The notes: generated from the sequence alone by a model not told the origin. A stretch of 64,000 nt of DNA from Allobosea sp. CRIB-10 (GCF_900112185.1 NZ_FOKP01000003.1:248001-312000), one strand, 5' to 3'; shown: positions 9,219 to 19,787, numbered from the stretch's first letter. Program-made: numbers and translations.

Positions 9219-10286
9219 TCAGCGCGCCCGCGGGTCGGCCAGCCGGCCGAGGATGTCGGAGAACAGGTTGACCGCGATGAAGACGGCGCCGACCACCAGC
9301 GTGCCGCCGAGCACCGCGTTCATGTCGGCGTTGAGCAGCGCATTGGTGATGTAGCGGCCGAGGCCCGGCCAGGCGAAGATCGTCTCGGTCAGCACCGAGC
9401 CTTCGAGCAGATGCATGTAGGAGAGCGCGATCACGGTGACCAAGGGCACGAAGGCGTTGCCGAGCGCATGGCCGCAGACGACACGCCATTCCGAGAGGCC
9501 CTTCACCCTGGCGGCAACGACATATTGCTGCTGCAGCTCGGTGATCATGAAGCTGCGGGTCATCCGGCTGATATAGGCGACCGAGAGCAGGCCGAGCACG
9601 GAGGCCGGCAGGATCAGGTGCGAGAAGGCATCCACAACCGCCTCCCATTCGCCCTGCATGGCGGCATCGAGCATGACGAGGCCGGTCACCGGCGTGACGA
9701 AATCCTGATAGGCGACCGAGAGGCGACCGGGCCCTGCGACCCAGCCGAGCTTGGCGTAGAACAGCAGGAGCCCCATCAGGCCGAGCCAGAACACCGGGAT
9801 GGAATAGCCGATCAGGCCGATCACGCGGGCGATCTGGTCGATCCAGCGACCCTGGTTGACGGCGGCGAGGATGCCGAGCGGGACGCCAAGCGCCACGCCG
9901 ATCAGCGTACCGAGCGTCGCCAGCTCCAGCGTTGCCGGGAAGACCGTCTTGATGTCGTCGGTGACCTTCTGGGCGGTCAGCACGGAAGTGCCGAGATCGC
10001 CGGTGAAGACCTTGCCGATATAGGTGGCGAATTGCTGCCAGTACGGCTTGTCGAGGCCAAGCGCGAGGCGCGCCTTGTCGTAGACATCGGCCGGAGCGCG
10101 GTCGCCGACCACGGCGAGCACCGGGTCGATCGGCATGACCCGAGCGATCAGGAAGGTGACCAGCAGCAGGCCGAAAATAGTGATCGCGACCGTGGTCAGC
10201 TCGCGGCCGAGGATCTTGGCCCAGCGGGCGGCGCGGCCCTTGGCGGGCGGCGGGGCGGGAGGGGTCGGTGCGCTGATGGCGACCAT
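9219..10286 (-). CDS. Peptide-type ABC transporter permease (DppB/OppB-like)
   Basis: This 355-residue permease starts at MVAISAPTPP, with AAAGGACGG ahead of the ATG on the reverse strand. A proline-rich N-terminal tail precedes the first membrane helix (TVAITIFGLLLVTFLIARVM). The DppB signature GLDKPYWQQFATYIGKVFTGDLG is near residues 75-97, and the EAA loop (VVAARVKGLSEWRVVCGHAL) is in the second half. With the DppC-like protein it would form the transmembrane channel. Confidence 0.93.
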   Translation of the reverse strand: MVAISAPTPPAPPPAKGRAARWAKILGRELTTVAITIFGLLLVTFLIARVMPIDPVLAVVGDRAPADVYDKARLALGLDKPYWQQFATYIGKVFTGDLGTSVLTAQKVTDDIKTVFPATLELATLGTLIGVALGVPLGILAAVNQGRWIDQIARVIGLIGYSIPVFWLGLMGLLLFYAKLGWVAGPGRLSVAYQDFVTPVTGLVMLDAAMQGEWEAVVDAFSHLILPASVLGLLSVAYISRMTRSFMITELQQQYVVAARVKGLSEWRVVCGHALGNAFVPLVTVIALSYMHLLEGSVLTETIFAWPGLGRYITNALLNADMNAVLGGTLVVGAVFIAVNLFSDILGRLADPRAR

Positions 10287-10350
10287 CGCAGGCTCCGTCC
10301 TTTCTTGTTCTTGGAGGCCTCGCCCGCCCGCAGGGGGCGGCAAAGCAAGA

Positions 10351-10384
10351 ACCCGCCGCAGCCTTGCGAGCGGCTACGGCGGGT
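10351..10384 (-). terminator. Intercistronic hairpin between substrate-binding and permease genes
   Basis: ACCCGCCG (10351-10358) pairs with CGGCGGGT (10377-10384), extended inside by AGCC/GGCT. There is no T-run, so it more likely stabilises the upstream substrate-binding-protein mRNA or attenuates transcription than terminates fully, as is common in ABC operons. Confidence 0.5.
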
Positions 10385-10400
10385 CCGGCCGGCGGGTGCC

Positions 10401-11990
10401 TCAGTTCTTGGTGATCGGAGCGTAGAAATTGGTGTCGGAACTCGGTCCGATCACCCAATTGTCGACGTTCTTGCGCTGCGCCGAGACTTCGATCTGCTGG
10501 AACATGATGACGAAGGGCGAGACCTTCTGGTGGTCGCGCTGCAAGGTGCCGTAGACGGCGGCGCGCTTGCTCGCGTCGCTCTCCAGCACGTTGGCCTGAG
10601 TGATCTTGGTCATCTCCGGGATGTCCCAGGCATTGCGCCAGGCCAGCGTCTTCGACTTGGCGTCCTCGCCATTGTCCTCGTTGATGGCGAAGGTCTCGGC
10701 ATTGGTGTGCGGGTCGAGATAGTCCGGACCCCACTGGCCGATATAGATGTCGTGGGTGCGGGCGCGGTACTTGGTCAGGGTCTGCTTGCCGTCGCCCGGC
10801 AGGATCTCGAGCTTGATCCCAGCCTGGGCCCAGGTCGACTGGATCGCCTGGGCGATGTCGGTGATCGGGTTGACCGAGCGGGTGTCCATGGTGACGGTGA
10901 AGCCGTTCGGCAGGCCGGCCTTGGCGAGGAGCTCCTTGGCCTTGGCGACGTCGAGCTTGTAGGGCCTGTCGTCGATGGCGCCGAGGAAGCCCTTGGGCAG
11001 GAAGGACTCGTGGCCCTTATAGGTGCCCTCGACGATGTTCTTCTCGATCGCGTCGTAGTCGACCAGCCATTTCAGGGCCTCGCGGACCTCGGGCTTGGCG
11101 AGGTTCGGGTTCTTCTGGTTCAGGCCGAGATAGAGGATATAGCCCTTGTCGCCCTGGACGATCTCGACATTGGCGTTGCTCTTGACCGCGGCGAGCTGGT
11201 CCTTGGAGAGGTTGCGGGCGATGTCGATGTCGCCCTTCTCCAGCAACAGGCGCTGCGAGGCCGGCTCGGCGACATGGCGCACGATGATGCGCTTGGTCTT
11301 CGGCGCGCCCTTGTACCACCCCTCATTGGCGTCGAGCGCATATTGCTCGTTCGGGCGATAGGCGCGGACCTTGTAGGCGCCGGAGCCGGCCGAAGCGAGC
11401 TTGAGCCAGCCATTGCCCCAGTCGCCATCCTTCTCATTGGCCTTGACCAGCTTGGAGTCGACGATCGAGGCGACGCCCGAGGTCAGGCAGTTCAGGAAGA
11501 AGCTTGGCGCGAACGGCTTGGAGACGGTGATGACCACGGTGTTGTCGTCGGCCGCCTTGACCTTCTCCAGCACGGTATCCTTGTTCAGGCCGAACTGGGT
11601 TAGGATGAAGCCCGGCGACTTGTTCAGCGTGACCGCGCGCTGGAAGGAATAGACCACGTCGGCGGCGGTGAGCGGGTTGCCGGAGTGGAACTTGACGCCA
11701 GGGCGAAGCTTGAAGGTGTAGGTCAGCTGATCGGGGCTGACGGTCCAGCTCTGGGCGAGCTCGCCGACCAGAGCGTTGTTGTTCTTGAGATCGACGCCGA
11801 TCAGCTTGTCATAGAGATTGGTGACCGCCTCGACGCCGGAGAACTCGAAGGCCTCGGCCGGATCGAGCGTGATGATGTCGTCGATCTGCTTGGCCATGAC
11901 GATGGTGTCTTTGGGCGTCTGGGCCAAAGCGGCGCTCGCCAGCAGGGCGGCGAAGGTGGAAGCCGCCATCAGTTTCGCAACATGACGCAT
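10401..11990 (-). CDS. ABC transporter substrate-binding protein, family 5 (peptide/nickel type)
   Basis: This 529-residue periplasmic binding protein starts at MRHVAKLMAASTFAALLASA with a Sec signal peptide (cleavage after ALA, near residue 23). The SBP_bac_5 core is clear: ITLDPAEAFEF, GDIDIARNLSK, and the late motif DYLDPHTNAETFA. It is the first gene of the five-gene importer operon. The ligand (peptide, opine, glutathione or similar) cannot be assigned. The ATG at 11990 follows a GGGGATTTTCC leader and diverges from the transglutaminase gene at 12247 over 256 bp. Confidence 0.93.
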   Translation of the reverse strand: MRHVAKLMAASTFAALLASAALAQTPKDTIVMAKQIDDIITLDPAEAFEFSGVEAVTNLYDKLIGVDLKNNNALVGELAQSWTVSPDQLTYTFKLRPGVKFHSGNPLTAADVVYSFQRAVTLNKSPGFILTQFGLNKDTVLEKVKAADDNTVVITVSKPFAPSFFLNCLTSGVASIVDSKLVKANEKDGDWGNGWLKLASAGSGAYKVRAYRPNEQYALDANEGWYKGAPKTKRIIVRHVAEPASQRLLLEKGDIDIARNLSKDQLAAVKSNANVEIVQGDKGYILYLGLNQKNPNLAKPEVREALKWLVDYDAIEKNIVEGTYKGHESFLPKGFLGAIDDRPYKLDVAKAKELLAKAGLPNGFTVTMDTRSVNPITDIAQAIQSTWAQAGIKLEILPGDGKQTLTKYRARTHDIYIGQWGPDYLDPHTNAETFAINEDNGEDAKSKTLAWRNAWDIPEMTKITQANVLESDASKRAAVYGTLQRDHQKVSPFVIMFQQIEVSAQRKNVDNWVIGPSSDTNFYAPITKN

Positions 11991-12246
11991 GGAAAATCCC
12001 CATTGTGCTGTCTGCGAGCGCTCCGGGGCGCCCGTTGGCGCGCACTCTGTGGCCAGATCGTGGCCGATGTCCAGCCGGGGCGAAGCAGAGTGCGAGGGAT
12101 TGCGCCCAGCATGCACGCTTGTTGCGCAACAGCCTGAATTGCCGGCGCATTCCTGCGCAGGAACGGGCTTGCCCCGCTTCTCCTTGCCGCTATCGTGATG
12201 CAAGCGGCCAGTCCGGCCGATCCATGGCACAGCAGGGTCTCCGCTC

Positions 12247-15200
12247 TTGGCCATCATCGCCGCACTGCATCATCTGACCCATTATCGCTATGACCGCCCG
12301 GTCACGCTCGGCCCGCAGATCATCCGCCTGAGGCCTGCGCCCCATTGTCGCTCGGCGGTGAAGAGCTATTCGCTCAAGGTCACGCCGGCAGAGCATTTCG
12401 TGAACTGGCAGCAGGACCCGAACGGCAACTGGCTGGCGCGCTATGTCTTCCCCGAGCCGGTGACCGAATTCCGCATCGAGGTCGACCTCGTCACCGAGCT
12501 TTCGATCATCAACCCGTTCGACTTCTTCGTCGCCAGCGAGGCCGAGGAGTTCCCCTTCGCCTATCCGGAGGAGCTGAGCGACGAACTCGCGCCCTATCTG
12601 GTCAAGGAGGAAGCCGGCCCGCTGCTCGCCGCATTCCTGGCGACGATCCCGCGCGACAAGACGAACACCGTCAACTTCATCGTCGACCTCAACGCGCGGC
12701 TCCAGCAGATGATCGCCTATGGCATCCGGATGGAGCCCGGCGTGCAGGAGCCCGAGCAGACGCTGCAGCTCAAATCCGGTTCCTGCCGCGACACCTCCTG
12801 GCTGCTCGTCCAGATCCTCAGGCATCTCGGCCTCGCCGCCCGGTTCGTCTCCGGCTACCTGATCCAGATGAAGGCGGACATCGATCCGCTGGAAGGGCCG
12901 CGCGGCACCGACAAGGACTTCACCGACCTGCACGCCTGGGCCGAGGTCTATCTTCCCGGCGCCGGCTGGATCGGGATGGACCCGACCTCCGGCCTGCTCA
13001 CCGGCGAGGGCCATCTGCCGCTGGCAGCGACGCCGCATTACCGCTCGGCCGCCCCCGTCAGCGGCGTCGCGAGCTATGCAGAGACGCAGTTCGCATTCGA
13101 CATGAACGTCACGCGCGTGCATGAGGTGCCGCGCATCACCCTGCCGTTCTCGGACGCATCCTGGACCGAGCTCGACGCGCTCGGCGAGCAGGTCGAGATG
13201 GACCTCCAGACGCAGGATGTCCGCCTCACCATGGGCGGTGAGCCGACCTTCGTCTCGATCGACGACCAGACCGGCGAGGAATGGAACACCGCCGCGGTCG
13301 GGCCGACCAAGCGCGAGCGCGCCGACGTCCTGATCCGGCGCCTGCGCGAGCGCTTCGCGCCGGGCGGCATGCTGCATTACGGCCAGGGCAAATGGTATCC
13401 GGGCGAGAGCCTGCCGCGCTGGGCCTTCGCGCTCTACTGGCGCGAGGATGGCGAGCCGATCTGGCGCAATGCGGCACTGATCGCGCGCGAGCCCGGCGCC
13501 AGGACCGGCGGCGACCGCGAGCATGAGGCGGTGCCGACCTCGGCCGCGGTCGAGACGCTCGCTGCCGGCCTGTCCGAGCGGCTCGGCCTCGGCGCCGACT
13601 ATGTGCTGCCGGCCTATGAGGACACCGGGCATTGGCTGGTGAAGGAAGGCCAGTTGCCGGAGAATGTCGACCCGCTCGATCCGAAGCTGTCGGATCCGGA
13701 AGAGCGTGCCCGTATGGTCCGCGTCTTCGAGCGCGGGCTCGGCAAGCCGAGCGGCTATGTCATCCCGGTGCAGCGCTGGCAGGCGGCGGCGGAGGACCGG
13801 CGCTGGCGCTCGGAGAAATGGAAGCTCCGGCGCGGCAAGCTCTTCCTGGTGCCGGGCGATTCACCCGTCGGTTTCCGGCTGCCGCTCGGCTCGCTGCCGC
13901 ATGTCCCGGCGAAGGCCTATCCGCATGTCCATCCGCAGGACCCGCTGGAGCCGCGCGGGCCGCTGCCGCCCACCACGGCCGGCTCGCCGGGCGCGCCGCG
14001 CGCCGCCGATCCGCCGCCCGTCTTCGAGGGTCCCGTCCAGCCGACGCGCCCGGCCGGCAGCAGCGAGCCGCAGACCCCGCGCCAGGACATCGTCGAGCAG
14101 GAGCTCGGCGCCGAATCGGTGCGCACCGCGCTCAGCATCGAGGTCCGCGACGGCGTGCTCTGCGTCTTCCTGCCGCCCGTCGAGCGGCTGGAGGACTATC
14201 TCGACCTGATCGCCAGCATCGAGGCGACAGCGGAAGAGAAGGGCCAGCCGGTCCATATCGAAGGCTATGCCCCGCCGCACGACCCGCGCCTCAACGTCAT
14301 CAAGGTCACGCCCGATCCCGGCGTGATCGAGGTCAACATCCATCCGGCGAAGACCTGGGCCGAAGCCGTCGCGATCACCCGCGGCGTCTACGAGGAAGCC
14401 CGCCAGTCGCGGCTCTGCGCCGAAAAATTCATGGTCGACGGCCGTCACACCGGCACCGGTGGCGGCAACCATGTCGTGCTCGGCGGCGTGACGCCGGCCG
14501 ACAGCCCGTTCCTGCGCCGGCCGGACCTGCTCAAGAGCATCGTGCTCTACTGGCAGCGCCATCCGTCGCTGTCCTATCTGTTCTCGGGCCTGTTCATCGG
14601 CCCGACCAGCCAGGCACCGCGCGTCGACGAGGCCCGGCACGACCAGCTTTACGAGCTCGAGATCGCGCTGGCGCAGACGCCCGGCCCACAGGATCCGGCG
14701 ATCCCGCTCTGGCTGGTCGATCGGCTCTACCGCAACCTCCTGATCGACGTCTCCGGCAACACCCACCGCACCGAGATCTGCATCGACAAGCTCTATTCGC
14801 CTGATGGCCCGACCGGCCGGCTCGGGCTGATCGAGTTCCGCTCCTTCGAGATGCCGCCGGATGCGCGGATGTCGCTGGCGCAGCAGCTGCTGATCCGGGC
14901 GCTGATCGCCTGGTTCTGGCGCGAGCCGCAGGCCGGCAAGCTCGTGCGCTGGGGCACCAGCCTGCACGACCGTTTCATGCTGCCGGAGATCGTCTGGCAG
15001 GATTTCCGCGATGTTCTCGCCGATCTGGAGCGGGCCGGCTACCACTTCGATCCGGCTTGGTTCGCGGCGCAGCATGAGTTCCGTTTCCCCTTCTTCGGGA
15101 AGGTCAACCAGGGCGGCGTCGAGCTGGAATTGCGCCAGGCGCTCGAGCCCTGGCACGTCATGGGCGAGGAAGGCGCGATCGGTGGCACCGTGCGCTATGT

Positions 15201-15630
15201 CGATAGCTCGGTCGAGCGCCTCCAGGTCAAGGCGAGCGGACTGACGCCCGGCCGGCATGTCATCACCTGCAATGGCCGGGCGCTGCCGCTGACCGAGATC
15301 GCGGCGGGCATCAGCGTCGCGGGCCTGCGCTTCAAGGCCTGGCAGCCGGCCTCCGGCCTGCATCCGACGATTCCGGTGCATGCGCCGCTGACCTTCGACA
15401 TCGTCGACACATGGGCCGGGCGCTCGCTCGGCGGTTGCGTCTACCATGTCGCCCATCCCGGCGGTCGCAATTACGAAACACCGCCTGTGAATTCCTACGA
15501 AGCGGAGGCGAGGAGACTCGCCCGCTTCGAGGCGATCGGCCATAGTCCGGGGCCGCTGGCGATTCCCGTGGAAGAGCGCAATCCGGAGTTCCCGATGACC
15601 CTCGACCTGCGTCGCCCCCCCGGGGTTTGA
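12247..15630 (+). CDS. Transglutaminase-like protein with C-terminal DUF2126 domain
   Basis: This is a 1127-residue protein. Residues 1-85 form the bacterial transglutaminase N-terminal domain ([17 protein letters not shown]). The papain-like core has Cys180 ([11 protein letters not shown]), His229 (LHAWAEVY) and Asp245 (MDPTSG), so the triad is complete. From about residue 300 a long DUF2126 region follows, with the [17 protein letters not shown] and [12 protein letters not shown] motifs. A TTG start is used, as no in-frame ATG fits the conserved N-terminus. It heads an operon with an ATP-grasp/alpha-E protein, a second transglutaminase and a HAD phosphatase. Family proposals place such clusters in peptide-bond or amide ligation; the substrate is unknown. 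Confidence 0.9.
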   Translation: MAIIAALHHLTHYRYDRPVTLGPQIIRLRPAPHCRSAVKSYSLKVTPAEHFVNWQQDPNGNWLARYVFPEPVTEFRIEVDLVTELSIINPFDFFVASEAEEFPFAYPEELSDELAPYLVKEEAGPLLAAFLATIPRDKTNTVNFIVDLNARLQQMIAYGIRMEPGVQEPEQTLQLKSGSCRDTSWLLVQILRHLGLAARFVSGYLIQMKADIDPLEGPRGTDKDFTDLHAWAEVYLPGAGWIGMDPTSGLLTGEGHLPLAATPHYRSAAPVSGVASYAETQFAFDMNVTRVHEVPRITLPFSDASWTELDALGEQVEMDLQTQDVRLTMGGEPTFVSIDDQTGEEWNTAAVGPTKRERADVLIRRLRERFAPGGMLHYGQGKWYPGESLPRWAFALYWREDGEPIWRNAALIAREPGARTGGDREHEAVPTSAAVETLAAGLSERLGLGADYVLPAYEDTGHWLVKEGQLPENVDPLDPKLSDPEERARMVRVFERGLGKPSGYVIPVQRWQAAAEDRRWRSEKWKLRRGKLFLVPGDSPVGFRLPLGSLPHVPAKAYPHVHPQDPLEPRGPLPPTTAGSPGAPRAADPPPVFEGPVQPTRPAGSSEPQTPRQDIVEQELGAESVRTALSIEVRDGVLCVFLPPVERLEDYLDLIASIEATAEEKGQPVHIEGYAPPHDPRLNVIKVTPDPGVIEVNIHPAKTWAEAVAITRGVYEEARQSRLCAEKFMVDGRHTGTGGGNHVVLGGVTPADSPFLRRPDLLKSIVLYWQRHPSLSYLFSGLFIGPTSQAPRVDEARHDQLYELEIALAQTPGPQDPAIPLWLVDRLYRNLLIDVSGNTHRTEICIDKLYSPDGPTGRLGLIEFRSFEMPPDARMSLAQQLLIRALIAWFWREPQAGKLVRWGTSLHDRFMLPEIVWQDFRDVLADLERAGYHFDPAWFAAQHEFRFPFFGKVNQGGVELELRQALEPWHVMGEEGAIGGTVRYVDSSVERLQVKASGLTPGRHVITCNGRALPLTEIAAGISVAGLRFKAWQPASGLHPTIPVHAPLTFDIVDTWAGRSLGGCVYHVAHPGGRNYETPPVNSYEAEARRLARFEAIGHSPGPLAIPVEERNPEFPMTLDLRRPPGV

Positions 15631-15638
15631 GGTCAAGC

Positions 15639-18161
15639 ATGGCTCTGCAGCGCCGATCGAGTTCGACGCGGGCGCGCAACGAGCGCCGCAACGCCCTGCT
15701 CGCAGGCTATCGGCCGCTGCCCGGCGCCTATGACGAGCTGATGGCACCGGACGGCTCGATCCGGCTGCATTGGGAGCCGTTCCTGGCAGAATGGTCGGCG
15801 CTTTCGAGCGATGAATTGCAGCGCCGCTTCGGTCTCGCCGACCGGCATGTGCGCGACACCGGCGTCTCCTATCGCGTCCATGGCGATCTCGACGAGAGCG
15901 ACCCGCTCGCCGGCGAGCGCTCCTGGCCGCTCAATCACGCACCGCTCGTCCTCACCGGGCAGGAGTGGAAGACGATCGCTGCCGGCGTCGCCCAGCGCGC
16001 ACAGCTGCTCGATACCTTGCTCGGCGACATCTACGGGCCCGGCCAGTTGATCGCCAAGGGAGCGCTGCCGGCCGCCGCCATCACCGGCAGCCCCGACTAT
16101 CTCAGGCCGGTGCAGGGCACGGCGGGCGCGGGACAACTGCAGATCTACGCCGCCGATCTTGGCCGCGGGCCGGACGGACGCTGGTGGGTACTGAACGACC
16201 GCACCCAGGCGCCCTCAGGCGCAGGCTATGCGCTGGAGAACCGGCTCGCCCTCGGCCGTGCCTTCCCGGACCTGTTCCGGACCATGAATGTCGAGCGGCT
16301 TGCCGGCTTCTTCCAGGGCTTCCGTGCCGGACTGGTCTCCCGCGCCCGGCGGGTCGAGCCGCGCATCTGCCTGCTGACGCCCGGCCAGATGCACGAGAGC
16401 TATTTCGAGCAGGCCTACCTCGCCCGCTATCTCGGCTTCCTGCTGGTTGAAGGCGGCGACCTCGTCATGCGGGACGGGCTGGTACATGTGCGCACCATCG
16501 CCGGCTTCAAGCGCGCGGACATCATCTGGCGGCGCATCGACGGCGATTTCGCCGACCCGCTGGAGCTGAACGCCGCCTCGGCGCTGGGCGTGCCCGGGCT
16601 GGTCGAGGCGGTACGGGCTGAGAACGTCGTCGTCGCCAACGGGCTCGGCTCCGGCGTGGTCGAGGCGCGGGCGCTGATGGGCTTCATGCCCCGGCTGGCA
16701 CGGGAGGTCTTGCGCGAGGAGCTGATCCTGCCGAACATCGCGACCTGGTGGTGCGGCCAGCCACGCGAGCGCGGGATCGTGCTCGACAGGCTGGACCAGA
16801 TGAGCGTCGCACCCGCCTTCCGCGCGCCCGGCGACGGGCTCGACGGCGGCACCATGCTGGTCGCCGATCTCGACAGGAGCGAGCGCGAGGCGTTGCGCGC
16901 CCGGATCGCCGAGCGCGGGCTCGACTATGTCGGGCAGGAGGTGGTCAGCCTCTCGACCATGCCGGTGATGCAAGGCAGCCGGCTGGAACCCCGGCCGATG
17001 ACGCTGCGCGTCTTCGCCGCCGCGACGCCCGATGGCTGGCAGGTGATGCCAGGCGGCTTTTGCCGCGTCTCCGAGGAGTGCGATGCACGCGCGGTGACGA
17101 TGCGCTCGGGCGTGCGCTCCAGCGATGTCTGGGTGACGTCCGATCAGCCGGTCGAGCAGGTGACATTGCTGCCCAGCCCGGACCGGATTCCGATCCGCCG
17201 CATCGTCGGCATCCTGCCGAGCCGCGCTGCCGACAACCTGTTCTGGCTCGGGCGCTATCTCGAACGCAGCGAGGCGACGCTGCGGCTGGTGCGTGCTTTG
17301 CTCGGGCGCCTGATCAATGCCGACGACCAGGCGCCGGGCCATGCCGAGACGATCAAGCGGCTCGCCAACCTGCTCGTCGCCTGGGGCGCGGCGCCGACGG
17401 CGGCCAAGATCCGCTCCGTCGCGGCCCAGGCGCGCTCGGCCCTGCACGATCTCGACCAGTATGGCTCGGCCGCCGCCTCGGTCCGGGAAGCACGGCGCAC
17501 CGCCTCCGTGATCCGCGAACGGCTTTCGGTCGACGCCTGGCGATTGTTCGGCGACCTGCAGCGCCAGCTCGCCGAACCGGGCAAGCTGGAGAGCGAGGGC
17601 GAGGCTTTCGAGATCGCCGACAGCGCGCTGAAATCGCTCGCCGCCTTCTCGGGCCTGTCGCAGGAGAACATGGTGCGTGGCGCCGGCTGGCGCTTCCTCG
17701 ACATTGGCCGGCGGATCGAGCGCGGCGTCACCACCTGCCGCTTCGCCCGCCATTTCGTCGAGAACGACGCGCCGGGCAACAGCCTCGATGCGCTGCTCGA
17801 CCTGACGGACTCGCAGATCACCTATCGCTCGCGCTACATGCTCGGCGCCTCGCTGCAGCCCGTTCTCGATCTCGTCATGCTCGACCCCTATAACCCACGC
17901 TCCGTGGCTTTCCAGATCGAGCGGCTCGATGCCGAAATCGCAGCCCTGCCCAGCCTCAACGACGACGGCATGCTGGAGGAGCCGCGTCGGCTCGCGCTCA
18001 AGCTCGCCGCCGAATGCCGCACCGCGGAAGCCAGCCGGCTCGACCGCACCGGCATCCTCTATTTCGAGCAATTGCTGATGGGTCTCTCCAACGCGGTGGC
18101 CGAACGCTATTTCCTGCAGAATTCAAGGCCGGAGCGGTCGCGGATGACGCGATTGGCGTGA
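15639..18161 (+). CDS. Circularly permuted ATP-grasp type 2 protein fused to an alpha-E domain
   Basis: This 840-residue fusion starts at MALQRRSSSTRARNERR. The circularly permuted ATP-grasp half (about 1-480; RTQAPSGAGYALENRLALGR, YLGFLLVEGGDLVMRDG, NGLGSGVVEARALMGFMP) is followed from about residue 515 by the helical alpha-E domain (ILPSRAADNLFWLGRYLERSE), which in many bacteria is a separate gene. ATP-grasp enzymes form acyl-phosphate intermediates and ligate amines, which suggests an amide ligase. The ATG lies 8 bp after the transglutaminase stop. An upstream TTG in the same frame is less likely. No substrate is known. Confidence 0.88.
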   Translation: MALQRRSSSTRARNERRNALLAGYRPLPGAYDELMAPDGSIRLHWEPFLAEWSALSSDELQRRFGLADRHVRDTGVSYRVHGDLDESDPLAGERSWPLNHAPLVLTGQEWKTIAAGVAQRAQLLDTLLGDIYGPGQLIAKGALPAAAITGSPDYLRPVQGTAGAGQLQIYAADLGRGPDGRWWVLNDRTQAPSGAGYALENRLALGRAFPDLFRTMNVERLAGFFQGFRAGLVSRARRVEPRICLLTPGQMHESYFEQAYLARYLGFLLVEGGDLVMRDGLVHVRTIAGFKRADIIWRRIDGDFADPLELNAASALGVPGLVEAVRAENVVVANGLGSGVVEARALMGFMPRLAREVLREELILPNIATWWCGQPRERGIVLDRLDQMSVAPAFRAPGDGLDGGTMLVADLDRSEREALRARIAERGLDYVGQEVVSLSTMPVMQGSRLEPRPMTLRVFAAATPDGWQVMPGGFCRVSEECDARAVTMRSGVRSSDVWVTSDQPVEQVTLLPSPDRIPIRRIVGILPSRAADNLFWLGRYLERSEATLRLVRALLGRLINADDQAPGHAETIKRLANLLVAWGAAPTAAKIRSVAAQARSALHDLDQYGSAAASVREARRTASVIRERLSVDAWRLFGDLQRQLAEPGKLESEGEAFEIADSALKSLAAFSGLSQENMVRGAGWRFLDIGRRIERGVTTCRFARHFVENDAPGNSLDALLDLTDSQITYRSRYMLGASLQPVLDLVMLDPYNPRSVAFQIERLDAEIAALPSLNDDGMLEEPRRLALKLAAECRTAEASRLDRTGILYFEQLLMGLSNAVAERYFLQNSRPERSRMTRLA

Positions 18162-18171
18162 TGGGCGCAGC

Positions 18172-19053
18172 GTGATCTACGACATTCGTCATCTCACGGC
18201 TTACAGCTACAGCCGGCCCGTCCCGTTCGCCCGCTGCATCCTGCGCGTGCTGCCGCGCGACGGCGTCGGCCAGCGCGTGCTGACCAGCCAGCTTGCGGTG
18301 ACGCCGCGCGGCGCCGAGCGGCGAGACGGGGTCTGCTTCTTCGGCAACCGCACGACGACGCTGACCATCGCCAAGCCGCACCGCGAACTCAAGATCGAGA
18401 TGACCTCGCGGGTCGAGGTGACGCGGGCGGCAGCGCCCTTCCCGGCCCTGACGCGGAACTGGGAGGAGGTCGCCGAGCTCGCGCTGCAGGCGCAGAGCCT
18501 GGCGGCGGATTCCCCGGCCCAGTATCTCTACCCCAGCCGCCTCGCACCGACCGTGTCTGCGATCACTGGCTACGCCCGCAGGAGCTTTGCGGCGAAGCGG
18601 CCGGTCTTCGAGGCGGCGAGCGAGCTGATGGCCCGCATCCGCAAGGAGTTCGTCTACGACCCCGAGGCGACCGAGGTCTCGACACCGATCCGCGAGGCCT
18701 TCGCCAACCGCCACGGTGTCTGCCAGGACTTCGCCCACATCATGATTGCGGGCTTGAGGGGCCTCGGCCTGCCGGCCGCCTATGTCAGCGGCTATCTGCG
18801 CACCATCCCGCCGGAGGGCCAGCCGCGGCTCGAAGGGGCCGACGCCACCCATGCCTGGGTGATGCTCTGGTGCGGGCCGGAGACCGGCTGGATCGGCCTC
18901 GACCCGACCAACGACCTCGTCGTCGCCGACGACCACATCGTCACCGCGACGGGACGCGACTACGCCGACGTCTCGCCGCTCGACGGCGTGCTGGTCGGCC
19001 CCGGCAGCCAGAAGCTCGACGTCAAGGTCGACGTCATTCCGGTCACGTCATGA
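18172..19053 (+). CDS. Transglutaminase-like cysteine protease-fold protein
   Basis: This 293-residue protein consists of the bacterial transglutaminase N-terminal domain (IYDIRHLTAYSYSRPV) plus a papain-like core. The triad is visible: Cys184 in HGVCQDFAH, His228 in THAWVML and Asp244 in GLDPTND. The GTG start is 10 bp after the ATP-grasp/alpha-E stop. It lacks DUF2126 and a signal peptide, so it is cytoplasmic. It may hydrolyse or rearrange the amide product of the neighbouring ATP-grasp enzyme, but that role is inference. Confidence 0.9.
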   Translation: MIYDIRHLTAYSYSRPVPFARCILRVLPRDGVGQRVLTSQLAVTPRGAERRDGVCFFGNRTTTLTIAKPHRELKIEMTSRVEVTRAAAPFPALTRNWEEVAELALQAQSLAADSPAQYLYPSRLAPTVSAITGYARRSFAAKRPVFEAASELMARIRKEFVYDPEATEVSTPIREAFANRHGVCQDFAHIMIAGLRGLGLPAAYVSGYLRTIPPEGQPRLEGADATHAWVMLWCGPETGWIGLDPTNDLVVADDHIVTATGRDYADVSPLDGVLVGPGSQKLDVKVDVIPVTS

Positions 19054-19757
19054 CAAGGCCGGTCATAAGCGGCATCCTGTTCGACAAGGACGGCACGCTG
19101 ATCGACTATCACGCGAGCTGGGCACCGACCAATCTCGGCGCAGGCCGGCTCGCCGCCCAGGGCGATGCCCAATTGGCAGCGCGGCTGCTGACGATCGCCG
19201 GCGTCGACCCCGCGACCGGCTACGCCACCTCCGACGGGCTGCTCGCCTCCGGCAATACCGAGGACGTGGCGCAGGCCTGGGCGGAAGCGGGTGCGCCGTT
19301 CGGCGTGGAAGATCTGACCGAGCAGCTCGATACGCTGTTCCGGTCCGCTGTCGTCGCCGCCGTGCCCGTCTGCGATCTTGCTGCCCTGTTCGCGGCTCTC
19401 ACCGGCCGCGGGCTCGTCCTCGGCATCGCCTCCAGCGACAGCGAAGCGGCGGTGCTGGCGACGGCCGAGCGCTTCGGCCTCGAACCGCATCTGGCTTTCC
19501 AATGCGGCTATGATTCCGGCCATGGTGCGAAGCCCGGACGCGGCATGGTCGATGGCTTCTGCAGCGCGACGGGTCTGCCGGCGGAGGCCGTCGCCGTCGT
19601 CGGCGATTCCAGCCATGACATGCACATGGCGGCTGCGGCAGGAGCAGGCTATCGCATCGCCGTGCTGACCGGAGCCGGCAGCGCCGAGATCTTACGCCCG
19701 CTCAGCCATCTGCTGCTGCCGAGCATCGCCGGGTTGGAGCAGGTGCTGTTCGATTGA
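19050..19757 (+). CDS. HAD-superfamily phosphatase (phosphoglycolate phosphatase-like)
   Basis: This 235-residue protein starts at MTRPVISGILFDKDGTLID. The catalytic DxD-type loop is DKDGT, motif II is IASSDSE, and the acidic VVGDSSHDMHMAAAAGA loop is motif IV. It resembles Gph/PGP-type hydrolases. The ATG overlaps the transglutaminase stop by 4 bp, so it belongs to the transglutaminase/ATP-grasp operon and may remove a phosphate from an intermediate. The substrate is not assignable. Confidence 0.85.
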   Translation: MTRPVISGILFDKDGTLIDYHASWAPTNLGAGRLAAQGDAQLAARLLTIAGVDPATGYATSDGLLASGNTEDVAQAWAEAGAPFGVEDLTEQLDTLFRSAVVAAVPVCDLAALFAALTGRGLVLGIASSDSEAAVLATAERFGLEPHLAFQCGYDSGHGAKPGRGMVDGFCSATGLPAEAVAVVGDSSHDMHMAAAAGAGYRIAVLTGAGSAEILRPLSHLLLPSIAGLEQVLFD

Positions 19758-19787
19758 GCGCGTGGTTCGAGGCTCGTGGAAACTCAC

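Noticed and set aside
8296-10734. Very long frame that would fuse the DppC-like permease to an arginine-rich N-terminal extension
   Set aside because: The extension is the wrong reading frame of the DppB and binding-protein genes. A conserved start at 9207 (MTDQTATS) is available.
9411-11603. Long antisense open frame (about 730 codons) opposite the ABC permease and binding-protein genes
   Set aside because: Low-complexity acidic and charged composition and no start context. The ABC genes account for the region.
12160-12247. GGAAC at 12161-12165 as an EcfG promoter of the transglutaminase operon
   Set aside because: At 16 bp downstream the sequence is TCCT, not CGTT.
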